Assembly (NCBI GenBank): GCA_963975425.1
Contig: CAXBGS010000001.1
Span: 992,001 to 1,056,000, forward strand
Direction: 5' to 3'
Length of the DNA: 64,000 nt
DNA from: CAXBGS01 sp963975425
GTDB taxonomy: Bacteria > Planctomycetota > Planctomycetia > Pirellulales > Pirellulaceae
In this document: positions 17,601 through 30,100 of the stretch, in pieces
How positions within the stretch are numbered: position 1 is the first letter of the stretch
How the letters are laid out: each line of letters starts with the position of its first letter
The notes under the pieces: model-generated
Databases searched by the model: none
Seen by the model: the letters and a program-made list of their open reading frames with translations, nothing else
Told to the model about the DNA's origin: nothing
Program-made: the position numbers and the translations under genes

Positions 17601-20600
17601 TTCGAAATCCTGCAGCGACGTCGAAATCGTCCGCTGAATCGTCGTCGTTGAATTGCTTACCACGACTTGCAAGATCGGCAGTCCCTCGATCGTTTCGCCG
17701 GGGATTTCGATCACCCCATTCTGATCGGCGGCCAAATTCGCGATCACGACCCCTGGGTCTGCGATGAAGTCAAAGTCCGACGACGCTGCTTGTGACGCTT
17801 GCTCTGCTGAGGCCCTTCGGCTCATTGAACCTGCAGAATTCGGCGCGGCGGCCGATGGCGACAGCGCATCACCGGCCGAAACGGCTTGGCTTTGGTTGGT
17901 CGTTTCTTCCGTTTCCCATGGATTTAAGATCACACCTGGCTGCGGCAACATCACGCCCGGATACTTTTCTGCGAATCGACGTCGCAGCACGTACTGGTAC
18001 TCATCACCCAGTCGCAGATCGCTGATGTATCCACACCGTGACAGTGCGATCCCACGCCCGGAAAGACTCGGCAGCGAAACATGCAAAGCGTCCGCCGGTC
18101 GTACCGCATCGAGGTATCGCGATCCATACAGATGAACTCTGGCATGATCAGTGCTGCCAACCAATTGAATTGTTAAACCGCGGTCGCCGACGCTGATCGT
18201 TTTGATGCCCAATGGCTGGGTTGGATTCATCGATCGGTGGCGAACCAAGCCAACCGCGACACTATCCATCTGCGGCCCGGCGACCGAAGCGATGGTGGTG
18301 ATCGCACCGGTTTGCCGATCGATCAGTTGGTAATCGCCCGCGGGCAAGGCTTCCAGCGTCAACATCCCACTGTCTGCTTGAACAAAACGCGACATGTCGG
18401 CATGAATCTGACCGCCCCGCCGCTCGACCAAGCGATATCGCTGGTTTGATGGCTCTTCGGATGCATCCAGCGGCAATTGAATATCGGAATCGGAGGTCGT
18501 GTGGATCACACTTGGCCAAGTCACGCGATCGAGTTGCAGATCGCGATGATGTTGCAGACCGCCGGCGACGCCATAACGAATTCCAGTGACATGTGAAAGC
18601 GGGGTGAGTTGAATTCGTCCCGAGTCGTCGGACTGGAGTGTTTGATCAACGGGGCGCCGTCGCATCGTGGTCTCGAGCGAGACCGTTACAGTGGCACCAG
18701 CGATCGGCTCACCGCTGCGTCCTCGGACTTCGATCACAAACTGCTCGCCGTCCTTGGTTAGAAAGGCATCTCGCGTGTGCTCGGTGCGACGGATGCCGGC
18801 AATATCCCAGTGGTGATCGGTCGTCAAGGTTTGCTGCTTTGTATCGGCCAACCCGGCAATCTTTCCACTCAGCGTGACATGCAGGTCAGCCAAACGGGCT
18901 GGGACACGGATTGGCACGACGAGTTCTTGATTCTGGTCCAGCTTGATGTCTTCGATGACTTTCGTGGTCGCGATGCCTTCCAGATCGGTCGCTTCGACCA
19001 GGACGGAAACATCGGTCAGCGAAACTGGATCGATGACCTGGCCCGACATTTTAAGTCGAGGACGAATGAGAACTTTTGCGACACCGCCGCTTTGCACCTG
19101 TGTACGATCCAAATGCATGCCTGCGGCCAAGTCATAGCTTTCGCGAAGGTGCGGGAAACGAACTGGTTTCGAAATCTGGCCATCACTGATGATCGCCATT
19201 CGATTGACTTGGTTAACGACGGGCGGCAAGACGATTCGTCCCTGGGCGTCCGCAGCAAACTCTTGTGAACCGACGATCATGGTTGCGCCGGCGACGGGCA
19301 ATCGGTTTTCATCGACGATCGTGAAGACCATGCCGTCGGCTGACGTACTGTCGACATGGTGCAAATCACCACGACGGATCAATGCGCGAGCCCGCAGGCT
19401 TTTTCCGACGAGGTCCACAATCCAGACACCCCGCCCCGAGATTTCATCGATCTGAATCGCTTCGCGGTGACGCTCGACTGCCGGGTGATTGAATGCGATC
19501 GTTCTCTCGTGAGTCGCGACCAGACCGTCCAAGTCGATATCGGTATCGATTGGCTTGTCATGTGTGCGATAGTATGAATGCGAATTGATCTCATAGACTC
19601 GTACGACCAAATCTTTGATGTTCTTGATATCGACAATCAATTTGGCCGGTGCGTCATGCAAATGTGTTGGATTTTCAGCTGCCAAACGAAGCTGTACGGA
19701 ATCTCGCAGCACTTTGCGTTGTGGCCCCGACAACATTCGGTACCATTGATCGGGATCGCCGACGCCGGCAAGTAACTTGGTTTCGGCAAACACTCGACGC
19801 AAGTATTCTGGCTGTAAAAAAGGTTCGAACGCGCTTGCGTCTTCGGCGTCTCGCAAAAAGTGTTCGAGGTAGGTACGAACCAGCGGCTGTTCGTCGCCAA
19901 CGGGCGGCAACAACGCAACTTTCATAAAATCGTCGCCAAGCCGGGCGTGATTTCCTATCCGGCGAATCCACTGGGGATGAACAATCGGACTGGTTCGTGG
20001 CAATTGCAGGTATCGCATGAAGAGTTCGCGATCAAACCGGCCGACATTCAAGTTGGCTTCCAACAACCGATAAGTGGCTGCTGCCTTCAAAGAGTTGTAA
20101 CTGGCCGGCAGCGTACGGACGTACAACTCGACTCGTGTGAGATAATCTAAACGCACGTTGATCTGTTGACTCGGATCGCTGTCGGCGCTGGGACGCAGTC
20201 GCACAAGCTTGGCGTCGACGAACGCGTTGTCATCGGCGACCGCCGGTACCTGCCGAGCGAGTTGGTCCAGTTCGTCGAGTGTCAACAAGCGATGCGCGGC
20301 CAAGTCACCGAACCGAACTTCCTTGGCCGGCCGGATTTTCAGTTCTTGGACGACCAAGTCACCGAGGTTTGACAGATAAGCACCGTCGACGCGTTTCAAA
20401 AAATCTTGCAACTGGATCGGTAACCCGGCGGTTTGATCACTGCGAAACTTTTCCGCCAGATGTCGCATCCCTGCGGGCTTTAACGGATCATTGCCGCGCA
20501 GCGCATCGATGACCAGTCGATCAAGCTGGATCACATCGGCCGATAGTTCGCTGGGGTAGCGTCGCTCGCCTTTGATCGCCGGCGGAGCGTGATTCAGTTT

Positions 20601-20957
20601 TACGCCGAGACGAGAAATCAGATAGTCGATCGTGCGCTGCGGCGACTCGCGATACGTCAACAGTCGCTGACGGTCCAGCATGCCACGGATGACCGGCGTC
20701 TCTTGTCCCTTGTGTTCGGCCAACCACGCTTTCAGGATTGCTTCGGACTGGTCCAGCTGGCCGGTCGTTTGATGGTGCAGACAGTGATAAAAGTAATAGT
20801 CCTCAGATCCGGGGATCAGCTCGTTCAGCACCGCTTCGCGATCTTGGGCAAGTGCGAATCGTTCGATCCATCCGATCGGTTCGGCCATGGCGGTACTGAT
20901 ACCCAAAGGGAGTAAAAACAGGCTGAAAAGGGCAAATTGCCGAACAGAAGTACACAT
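14622..20957 (-). CDS. Giant secreted protein with carboxypeptidase-regulatory/macroglobulin-like modules
   Basis: 2111 residues from the ATG at 20957, which gives a signal peptide (FALFSLFLLPLGISTAMA). The longer frame from a GTG at 20999 would bury it. The N-terminal third is helical, TPR-like. The middle (~550-900) has repeated beta modules of the 'IVDENRLPVAGATM' and 'RGRSGEPIAGATVTVSLE' kind, which look like carboxypeptidase-regulatory or macroglobulin MG2-like domains. A Gly-rich GGGMGGGGTFGFF patch sits near residue 1420, and a final regulatory-like module with a YTDARGRFDY motif ends the protein. No protease, thioester (GCGEQ) or catalytic motif is seen. It follows the 3162-aa gene on the same strand and is probably extracellular or periplasmic; function unknown. 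Confidence 0.75.
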   Translation of the reverse strand: MCTSVRQFALFSLFLLPLGISTAMAEPIGWIERFALAQDREAVLNELIPGSEDYYFYHCLHHQTTGQLDQSEAILKAWLAEHKGQETPVIRGMLDRQRLLTYRESPQRTIDYLISRLGVKLNHAPPAIKGERRYPSELSADVIQLDRLVIDALRGNDPLKPAGMRHLAEKFRSDQTAGLPIQLQDFLKRVDGAYLSNLGDLVVQELKIRPAKEVRFGDLAAHRLLTLDELDQLARQVPAVADDNAFVDAKLVRLRPSADSDPSQQINVRLDYLTRVELYVRTLPASYNSLKAAATYRLLEANLNVGRFDRELFMRYLQLPRTSPIVHPQWIRRIGNHARLGDDFMKVALLPPVGDEQPLVRTYLEHFLRDAEDASAFEPFLQPEYLRRVFAETKLLAGVGDPDQWYRMLSGPQRKVLRDSVQLRLAAENPTHLHDAPAKLIVDIKNIKDLVVRVYEINSHSYYRTHDKPIDTDIDLDGLVATHERTIAFNHPAVERHREAIQIDEISGRGVWIVDLVGKSLRARALIRRGDLHHVDSTSADGMVFTIVDENRLPVAGATMIVGSQEFAADAQGRIVLPPVVNQVNRMAIISDGQISKPVRFPHLRESYDLAAGMHLDRTQVQSGGVAKVLIRPRLKMSGQVIDPVSLTDVSVLVEATDLEGIATTKVIEDIKLDQNQELVVPIRVPARLADLHVTLSGKIAGLADTKQQTLTTDHHWDIAGIRRTEHTRDAFLTKDGEQFVIEVRGRSGEPIAGATVTVSLETTMRRRPVDQTLQSDDSGRIQLTPLSHVTGIRYGVAGGLQHHRDLQLDRVTWPSVIHTTSDSDIQLPLDASEEPSNQRYRLVERRGGQIHADMSRFVQADSGMLTLEALPAGDYQLIDRQTGAITTIASVAGPQMDSVAVGLVRHRSMNPTQPLGIKTISVGDRGLTIQLVGSTDHARVHLYGSRYLDAVRPADALHVSLPSLSGRGIALSRCGYISDLRLGDEYQYVLRRRFAEKYPGVMLPQPGVILNPWETEETTNQSQAVSAGDALSPSAAAPNSAGSMSRRASAEQASQAASSDFDFIADPGVVIANLAADQNGVIEIPGETIEGLPILQVVVSNSTTTIQRTISTSLQDFETVDLRLAQSLSADRAMSFQRAVSIVSKEQPLDLASLGTAQMQIYGDVSSVMKLYQTLINDPRLAEFDVLADWHQLDSETKLRTYAQLASHELHLFLWSHDRKFFDDVVAPYLANKKDKQFVDEWLLENDLTPYTQLWQYNQLNAAERALLAIRLPESNPSIRRELREIVANQRVNNEQVRRQIESALRLNYMNEVADFEEDAYADGRDYTDNFAILKDDDGNGRAETEAMAFGGVRALKRGQREMPILGKALAGGAVVGQAFRGRSGGGMGGGGTFGFFRELDSTKQWAESHYDRIRVVGGPDPAGLIPIDAFWADLSLCDEAEIRASEHILDPVGNRHAALVALAFCGLPLQAGEIGLPDDRQHPYAPAHPVVVVTKRLQTLQPSEKDSSILIGQRFTASSVRNENSDADLDPNEFLTGEPYVGQTVVSNPTAQRRVVDVFWQLPAGSVPLGGSQSTDSRTLSLEPFAVQAIEYQFYFPKAGKFEHYPATVSAAGKLLARGTEKQFRVVDVPAEDDTITWQKLVRTGTPDQLADFLKDANLRKLDWSLVAHRMHDQDVYRTIIRTLGDASLPITELWAYALKHRDESALSQYLSMRNDLIDRVGPVLRSPLLNVDPIARRKHELLEYAPLVRARIHRLGEENEILNPTFLNQYREFMRVLSHRQNVESDEALVLSYYLLIQNRITEAIKTFDAIDAVAVSAKLQYDYMKAYLAMHRGNVAVAQQLARQHADHPVPRWRARFRELGLHLQQQKDLMVREQLVSLDKSTSEDDSAPTDGIIQGSGDLALMDRDRRQQTASTMQPDVGVRVEGNTLRIDHRNAKDVTMNLYGVDLELLFSKAPFVREDLQRMAMVRPMQSETITFDDETGVGRYELNENLQRQTLLVEVVAGASRSTALFYGGRITTYVSESFGQLQTTDVATSRPISTAYVKVYAKYPGGDVRFYKDGYTDARGRFDYASVSAADAKGAERFAILVMSEEEGATLHDVAPPNR

Positions 20958-21136
20958 CGAGGTTCGGTCCTGAAGAGAAGAGTATGGGGCGTCCGCCACG
21001 ATCCGGGGACTCGCGACGTCGGTCTAACGAATCATAGTGCGTTTTCTTAGGCGAAAACCCTTAAAAAATTCGAAGACACTAGATGCGCACCTCCTCTCGC
21101 ACGGCCCGCCGCGAAGGAAAAGACAACAATCACCTC

Positions 21137-21153
21137 AAAAAAGCGACTGTCGC
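21137..21153 (-). terminator. Intrinsic terminator after the 3162-aa gene
   Basis: On the minus strand a short GCGA-CAG-TCGC hairpin is followed directly by TTTTTT, starting 8 nt after the stop at 21161. The T6 tract makes this the most canonical terminator in the window, although the stem is short. It separates the two giant minus-strand genes. Confidence 0.6.
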
Positions 21154-21160
21154 GGACCGA

Positions 21161-24100
21161 CTATTTATTCCCGTGCTTTGCCGCCATCAGGTCGTCGGGA
21201 ATCTTTTCTGGCCAAGGTCCCGTTAGCCTCATGTTGCGAATGCGAGCCTTGCGATCTTTCTCCGCGAGTATCCCGAATTTCTCGTTCGGCGATGTTTCAA
21301 CACGGCAAATCTGTTTTCCGTTGACCGTAATCCGCACGCCATTTTCGACTGCCGTCAACGTTACCTTGTTCCAATCTTGTGCGATCAGCGCGTAATCGTC
21401 CGCATCTGCCAAAACATGGACGGGCGAGATTTCATTGAGCGGGTCGATGTCATTGCTCTCTTGTGATCCTTCGACTTTTAACCAACGAAGTTTGACACCT
21501 TCATCACGAACCAACAGCGCGGTGCGGCCAACCGTCGGATGCACTTCGAACTTTTCCGGCTTGTAAAAGAATTCGTACTTGATCGATTCGCCGTCGCAGA
21601 GCGGACGTAGATACTGCACATGTTTCATCTCACCTTCGGCACCGATGGCGTCTCGATCACCGGTCAATAGTTCATCGTTTTCTACAAACCAAGTACATAA
21701 CTCGCGTCGCCGCGCTGCGATGTCTTGACGTTGCTTTTGGATCACAGCAACATCGTCGCTAGGGGGTATTGGCAATTCAAACGCCGGCAGCACGCCGCCG
21801 TAGATTTGCATCGACCAACCGCGCATCTGCTCGTCGATCATGTTCACCTGTCTTGGAATCACCGGATTGCCGGTCAGCTTGATATCCGTGACCTCGCAGA
21901 TCGCCGTACCTCTTTTCACTAATCCCAGGAAAGGCATCCCGTTTGTCGGTTCATCGGTAACCACTTCTTCGCCGTTGATCGTCGCGGTCACCTGGCCCTT
22001 CTTGCCGATCAGCCCAAGCATCAAGTCCTTTGCTTTGTCGTATCCGTTATGCGGAAACGCCGCGACTCCGCGCGAGATCTGTCCGCGAGTGGTGATCGTC
22101 ATGTCTTTAGCCGTGTTGGCGTACATGATTCCGTCGTACGCAACACTGAATGTCCCTGCCCGACGCTGGATGTTGCGACTCGAAAACGAAAAGTCGCCTG
22201 TGACAGGAAACTTAAGCATCAATATATTCTTATCCGCGCCGCTGACGCTGGTAACACTTCCATTGTTGCGCATCGACAAAAACTCGCTGCTAACCGATTC
22301 GGGTCGACCGCGAAAAGGCAGTTGCGCCGCGACAAAATGGTCTAGTGGCGATTCTGCGGTCGCACCGGCGGCTAGGTTGCCGCCATTGAGGGCAAGACCA
22401 CTCGCAAAGAACGTGACCGAGTAGGCCAACCGGCTACGTCGGACGTGGATATCGAATTTTTCGAGCGCCTTGACCGCAAGTTCCCGAAGATCTGGGATCG
22501 ACAAACAGCGTGCGGCAAAGAATCCAGAAGTATAGGGTATGGGTTTCGTGGAATTAAGTTTGGGTGCGTTCTCCGTCAAATGGGTTCGGATGCGAGGAAG
22601 AAATTTGGCCGCTGCGCCACGGTCACCCGACGTTAGCAGGGCTAATCCGATCATCGCATCGACGCTGTCACCGGGCTCTTTGACAAGCGGTTTCAGTCGT
22701 TGCACCAGTTCGTCCGTTTTTCCACACTCTGCAGCCGCATGGCAAAGTAACAGTGACGCGCTGAGGACCGAAAAGTCGGGATGTGGAATAGGAAGATCGT
22801 GAATTTTCTTGAGCCTCGGCACGACCGACTGCAGCTCCGGCGGCGGGACCGCGTACAGGATGTAACTGGTCCAATCGGTCAGTTCGCTATCCGAATCGTC
22901 GCCGAACACGATTTTCGTAAGAAGCTGGTATTGTTGTTCAATCGGTGCATCGGAAAGCTGTATTGCGAAAGGCACGAGCGATTGCGGTTGCGAATGATTT
23001 TTTAGCCCATCAAGCTGTTCACCGCTGCCGGTAAACATTTCCCCCGCAAGAGCCCAGCGTCCAGCTTTGACTGCGACATTGCCTAGGTTCTTGCGTTCCA
23101 TGCGAGCACGGTCAGCACCGTAGCTGCCGCTATAGTTCGAGTAGTGCAGTCGAACCGAATCGAGAAAATTTTCGGCGACGCGGCGACATGTCTTCTCGTC
23201 CGTATTCTCTGACTCGATGATTCGATGCGAGATACGTCGCCATAAATCATCATGCTCGGCAAGCGTTTTGTCACGAGTCGCCATTTGCAACAGTTGCTGC
23301 TCGATGGCATCGGTGATCGACAGTGATGAAATTACATCGGTAGGCTCAACCGCGTGCAGCAGTAAGTTGGCGGCTTCGACGGCATTACTGTCAAGATCAC
23401 TCGTAGCAGCCACTTGATTTGCCGAGTTGCCGAACGGAATGCCAACTGTTTTTGCAAATGTCCGTAGGGCCTGTTCGATCTCAGCCGAGTCTCGTGATGC
23501 GACCGCAATCTGGGTCTTAATCAATGCAATCGCGAGTGCGTCGCCGCTCAGCTTTAGACGTTCATCTAGCTGGTTTCGCAACTCGGTCGTCTTACCAAGA
23601 TCGGTCGCAAGTTCAGCCAGCTTTCGCGATATGCTTTCGCAATGGTACCGACCATCGCTATCGATACTTGTTGCCCCGTTGCCGACAATGCGAATCAGGT
23701 GCGGAAAGACTTCGTTCTTTCTCGATTCGGGCATGACGACAGTTCCCAGAGCTTGGTAAAGCAGGGCTTCGGTGTCATCCTTTTCAGCGAGTTTGGCCAC
23801 CAGCTTGTTAACTCGCTGAACCAAACTTTCTAATTTTGCCGCCGCGGACAAATCATCCGAACTCGAACTGCTAGTCGATCGCTGCGAAATAATAAAGGCA
23901 TTGGATCCGGCTCCAGTCTGCTGAAGCACTCGTAACGGTGGGCCTCCACCCAAAGCTCGCTTGATGGCTTCGATCGCCACCTTGCTGGCTCCGCTTTCTA
24001 GAGCCGATTCACCAATCTTTATGCACTCGTCCGCAACGGCCTGAGTGACGACTTTCGGTGGGTCGCTCGGCGCAGCGGTTGCATCCAACATGTCCATCAG

Positions 24101-27100
24101 TGACGACGCAAGCTGGGCCGGATCACTCGTTGCACTCGCTGTGTTGAGTTTCGCCAAGGTCAAAACACGGGCGATATCTCGTTGTTCGCGCTCTTGTGCC
24201 AACGAAGCGATTTTTTCCGTCAACCGTGTCGCCGCACTGAGGACGTCGGACTGATCACTTTGCAAAGCAAAGATCGCGAGAGAATAGAGTGACAAGATAT
24301 CGCTGGTGGATGTTCCTTTTGTTGCAGTGTCACTATTTTCGCCATCGGCGGATGGTACTAGCGCGACGACCTTGGTCAGATCGTCTCTAGCGGCGTCGTG
24401 TTTCGATGCGACACTGATGATCGCTTGCATCGCGGCAACGGACCAATCAGTCGGAACTGTTTCGCTGAGCGTCGCGAGTTGATCATACGCAACCATCAAT
24501 TGTTTTCGGCCTGCGTCTGTCTTTGCCAGCGTCGCCGCAACCATCACCGCGATCGAACTCTGATCTGGATCGATCTTCTCAGTCGCCGCGATTGCGGAAA
24601 GGTTGACTCGAGGTTTGGTTGGATCATCGGGCCGCGATTCATCGTCGATAAGTGACTTGAGGTATTTCTGGTAGTGCTCAGGCGCCATGCTGCTGATTGC
24701 CGCGTCGAGGGCTTTTCTAAACCGATCTTGGTAATTCGTTCGACCGGTGTAGCGTTTGGCGCGCGCGAACTTTTCAGGCTCGCTGAGCGTTTTGATATAG
24801 ATTTGAACCGCTTCAAGCGGTGCATCAACCGAGACCAACTTATCCCCGATCTCTAGAAAGCTGCGGATCTCTTGGTAGTCGCCATAACCGGGATTGTATT
24901 GGTTGTCGCGAGAGTGGTCCGTTTCGCGATAGCCAATCAATAGTTGCTCTCTCGCTTTCTCACTTAAGCCTGCGTCGGAGTAGGCATCGGCCAATCGAGC
25001 ACCGATTCCATACTGGTAACTTGATCCACTCGTGTTTGAGGTTTCGTGTTTTTGAACATGTTCAAAAATTGAAACCGCCAGCGATTTCAAATTTTTCTTT
25101 TCCGAGACCAATTGACCGATTTGCCACCACAAGTAGTAGTGCGTTTTCATCTCCTTTTGTTTTAAAAGTTTCCTGATCGTCTTGACGGTTTCGTTTCGTT
25201 TTGCAGTCGATAGATTGACAGTCGCGAGCACAGGTGCGGCGACAGGGTGAAAAGGTTCTTCGTCAAGCCGCGTTTGCAACAGAGCAACGACGTCGGCACG
25301 CAATTCTTCGTCCGCGTCGATCACGTCGAGACATCGTTCGAATGCGCCATTGGGAAGGCCACCACTACTACGGCTGATGGCTGTCCAAAATCTTGCATTC
25401 GGATCGTAGACTTCCTCCGATGCGAAAATTCGCCTCACGACATCCGAGACCTCGCCACCCTCGGCAAAATCCTTCATATCTCGCATATTCCGCATCACCT
25501 CCGCAATTGAGTTTGGACTTCCCTCGCTGAGCAGATTCCGGATGAATTTCGATACGGACGGTGACGGTTTGGCGTTAGACCGTCGATAGAGATTTGCGAG
25601 TCTGCCGAGCGTGTATTCATCCAATCTGGTGAGGTCCCATGCTAAGAATGCGTCGTAAGCATGATCAATTCGTTTCGCCGAAATCACGGCTCGTTCAAAT
25701 TCGTAGTAATCGTTCCGTATTCGTTCGGGGTGTTTCTCGAACGCCGACAAATACATGTCGACCGCCTCGCTGTGCTTACCCGCACTGGAAAGCTTTTTCG
25801 CGGTCGCGAGCAGCGTCTGCGGATCATTCGGACGCTGCTCGGCGATCACCTGCAGGACACGGTCCGCGTCATCTTTGCGACCGGCGGCGGTGTATAATTC
25901 CGCTAACTCGGTTCTTAGTCGCATCGATTTTGGTGATGACTTCACTCGCTGTTCAGCTTGCTTCAGCAGTCCATCCAGTCGGCCTGCTTTGGTCAGCAAC
26001 GTTACGGCTTGTCGTTGGTAATACGAATTGTTGCTGCTACTGCTGGTGTTAAGTTTGCGAAGGGCAGTGAAAGCAGCCTCGGCCGCCGCTTGATTTTCAC
26101 CAATCCGCTGATACGAGTTCGCGATTTCGAGAATCTGTTGTGGTGACTGCCCACCACGTCGCTGAGTCCGCTGCAGCACGGCGGCTGCCATTTCTCGCAT
26201 CCCCAATCGCCCGAGTTGATCGGAAAGTGCCAGCGACATTGATTGATCCAGCCGCATTCCGAAAAGCCGCGTGGCGGCTTCTTTGACACGATTGATTTCG
26301 CCCAACTGTGACGCCAGATTCATCGCCGCCATCTCACGAGTGCGAAGCACCGACTGGTCCAGCGGATTAATGGCATCGAGCGCCGCGAGTGCTTCCCGCG
26401 GGCGTTTCAGTTCGGCAGCGAGCCGCGCTCTTTCGATTCGCAAATCGTTGTCATTTGGAAACGCTTCGCTCATATTTGCGATCAATCGATATGCCGCATC
26501 CATGTCTCCGATCCACCACATGGAAAACGCGGACAAGACACCTCGCAATTTGCGTTCGGCGCTCGCTCGATCGGGATGATCTTCAAAAACAACTGAGTCT
26601 TTTTGCAGATGCTTGATTGCTATTTTTCGGCCCGGGGTATCTTCGTTGAATTTGAATGCTTGATAGAATCTTTGACTGAAATTGCTAGACATCAGCTGCG
26701 ACGAAAACGGGATTTGGATCTCGTGACTGGCGTACGCCCCGCTGCTTAAAGCGACATGCGCGGAAACCGTACCCAGGGCAGCCGTTGAGGTATTGCGACG
26801 ATAGCGATTCGATTCTTGCGATAGCACTTCGCCCGCGATCATCAGCTCAATCGTGCCGCGATAGGATTCTGTATTGGTGACCGAAGGAGCAGCGGCCGCC
26901 AACTGTAACAGTTCCGAAAGTTTCGACTTGTCGGCCAGATCAGCCCATTCGGTCAACTGCGAACGAATCTGTTCGAGGATGAGATTGATCTTTTCGCTGT
27001 CTTTCCGCTGGACGAAAAACTGCAGCGCTAAACTCGCGTCGCTCACCGATTCCACCTTCGTCGGAATCGATGACTCGATCTCGTTTGCTTGGGCTTCACG

Positions 27101-30100
27101 TCCGGCGGCAACAAGTTCTTCGTACAACCACGCGCGACTATACCGATGATAGTAGGACAAATAATTAGACGGCGCACTGGCGCCATCTTGTTGGGACAGA
27201 ACGTAGCTCACCAGCTTGTCCAACTGGTCATCGGGCAGCGGTTCCGGCGGTTGCGCTGTCTGGCCACTGTAGGCCGATCTGCTCCGCTGCTGACCGCGCG
27301 CGGCTAGTTGCATCCACACAAAATACGATGCTTCCTGTGGGTCCAACTCCACCAAGTGCCACCCAATTTCTTGCAGTTGATTCGCGGAGGGTGAATTGGT
27401 TGTACTGGATGTGGGCTCAGGTCCGTACATCGTCGCGATGGCCAGCGCTTCGTATGCTTGCCACCATTGCTCGGCATCCGTTGATTTCTCTAACGCCGCC
27501 TGATCGGTCATGGACTTGATGACATCGTCAAGATTTCCCTGTTTCGCTGCGGCCGCTAACCTGATCGCCAATGCGGCAAATCGAGCCTTGCCAAACGACG
27601 TGACCGACAAGACGCTGGATTGGCGCTGGCTATAGCTTTGATTCGCATAACGACCGAGTTGGAATAGGGATGCGAAGTAATACGTTTGCTGGCTGGACTG
27701 AAAACGTGGCGTCTGTGACGCCGTTGGGTTCGACCCTGGCATCGCGCGACGTGGTACCGCCGGTTTGGATACTGGCCGAGTTTCATCGGAAATGGGTAGC
27801 GATCGGATGGTGTCGGCCAACTCAATCGCTTCGTCGTACTGCTGTTCCATTACCAGCAACGCCGCAAGACGTGTTTGCACTTCCCATAAATCACTGTTCT
27901 TTTGTAGCGCAGCACGACACATTCGCACTGCCGTTTTATGCTCCTGTTGATTGATCAATCGGTCGATCATTGAAACCATCGTCGCCGGATCGGTTGTACC
28001 CTCAAGTCGCGAAAGCGCTGCTTCGGCCTCGTCAAGTTGGCCGCTTTGGATCATCAACATCAGCATCGACCGTCGATGTTCCGGCGTATCGGCCAACGCG
28101 ACGAGCTGTTTTTGATACTGCAGCGCCGTTTCAAAATCGTCTGCTTGACTGGAAAGCAGGACCACCTGTTGCAGCAATTCGGTGTCACGAGGGTTTTCGG
28201 CCAAAAGCGGTTCGAGCGTTTGACGCGCTGCGCCAAGATCGCTGATGGCACGCTGGGATTCGCTGATCAGCAAAGTAGCTGACCGTGTGTCCGAGGTTTC
28301 ACGGCCGTGCTGTTCCAGTCGGCTGACCAATCGCGAGAAGTCGCCCTTACGCTCGTACAGCGGCGCCAGCCGGGTGACGATGACTTTCAAATCGCCAATA
28401 TCATCAGTCGTCTCTGCCGATTGCCAATACAACTCGATCGCCTCATCGGTGTGGAAACGATCTGCGAGGGCTTGGGCCAAAGCGCCGCGGGATTCCTGGT
28501 CGCGAGGTGCCGCTCGCAACGCGCGCCGAAGCGTTTCAATGCCTTCTTCATCACGGCCGCTGCGAAAACATAAATCGGCATAGAAACGATAAGGTTCGGG
28601 GTTGCCGCTTTGAGCCGCGATCAATTCTCGTCCGGTCGCAAGTGCCTGTTCGACTTGCCCGAGTTGCATTTCAAGTCCGGCGATTCGTTGCAGGTAGTTC
28701 GACAAGAACCGCGAATCAATTTCCGCCAAACGGCGATAGATCGCTACGGCATCAGCGTAGCGAGACCCTTTGCGATACAGTTCCGCCGCGACTGAAAGCA
28801 CTGACGCGTCTTTGGGCATCTTTTCGATTGCCTGAACAATCGCCTCGACTGCTTCACTGTTTCGTGACGCCGCGTCCAGCATCAATGCTAAGCTGCGATA
28901 ACTTGCGACGCTGTCATCGCCTTCCGCGATCTGCTGACGGGCTTGCTCGATACGTTCATCAAGCTTTCCGCTTTCCGCGTAGACACCGATGCGGTCGCGT
29001 AGCACCTGCTCACGTTCCTCGGGTGTCTCGACAATCTCACGAGCCAAGTCCAGTTGAGCCAATGCGTCGTCGAACTTCTCGGCTCGCGAAAGCAATTCGG
29101 CATAGCGCAATCGCTGGGCAAACGTCGGATCCATCTCGGCCGCCTGTGCGAAAGTATCAAGTGCCTGTTCGGCAAAGCCAAACGTCGTGAGCACCTCGCC
29201 AAGTCGGATCAGTGAATCTCGATCGCGTCGATCGTCCTGTGCGAGAGATTCCCAAGTTGCTAATGCGTCATCTTTGCGGCCTAAGCGATGAAAGTATTCC
29301 CCCAGATATTCACGATACTGCGGTTGATCGGGAGCAAGCTCGATCGCTTTTCGATAAAGCTGGATCGCGTCTTCGGCACGCTCGATCCCGCGCAAACGGT
29401 CGGCGACCTGTGCGATGATGACGGGATCATCCTGGCGGACTTCGGCAAGTTGCTGCCACACTTTCGCCGCGGCCGCATGCCGAGTGTCTTTGTCTCCGCC
29501 ATCACCCTCAATCAGCAGACCTCCCCATTGCATCAAATAGTCGGGATTTTCAGGATCAAGCTGTGAAAGCTTTTCAAGCTGTTTGGCGGCCTCATCGACT
29601 TTGCCTGAAACTTTGTAGACATCGACAAGCGCGAGCCGCACATCGACATTCTCTGGCGCGCGCTTGGCGACCGCTTGCAACGTTTCGCCTGCTTCGACAA
29701 GTCGCCCGGCCTTTGCCAGCGTTCGCCCAAACCGCAGCTGAGTGTCCACGTCGTCGGGATTGTCTTTCGCTTGCTGCGCGTAGTACTCAGCAAGAGCGGT
29801 ATAGTCACCCGAACGCAGAAAGCCTGCTTCAATGCGGCGGCGAACATCGCTGTGCAGCCAGCTGCCTGGACGAAGGCGATCGAGAATTCGTTCCAGGTCC
29901 GACGTCGCATCGTCATGATTCCCCAATCGACGTTTCAGCTCGGCCGCTGCGATTTGGTAGCCGACTGAGCGAAAATCGCTAGAGGTGGTGGATTGCTGGG
30001 CTAGTTTTTCGTAACGCTGCAGTGCGGCTTCGGTTTGGCCCTCCTCTGCGAGTGCACGTGCGATTTGTTCGCCGACACGTGTGTCGCCCGGGAACATTTT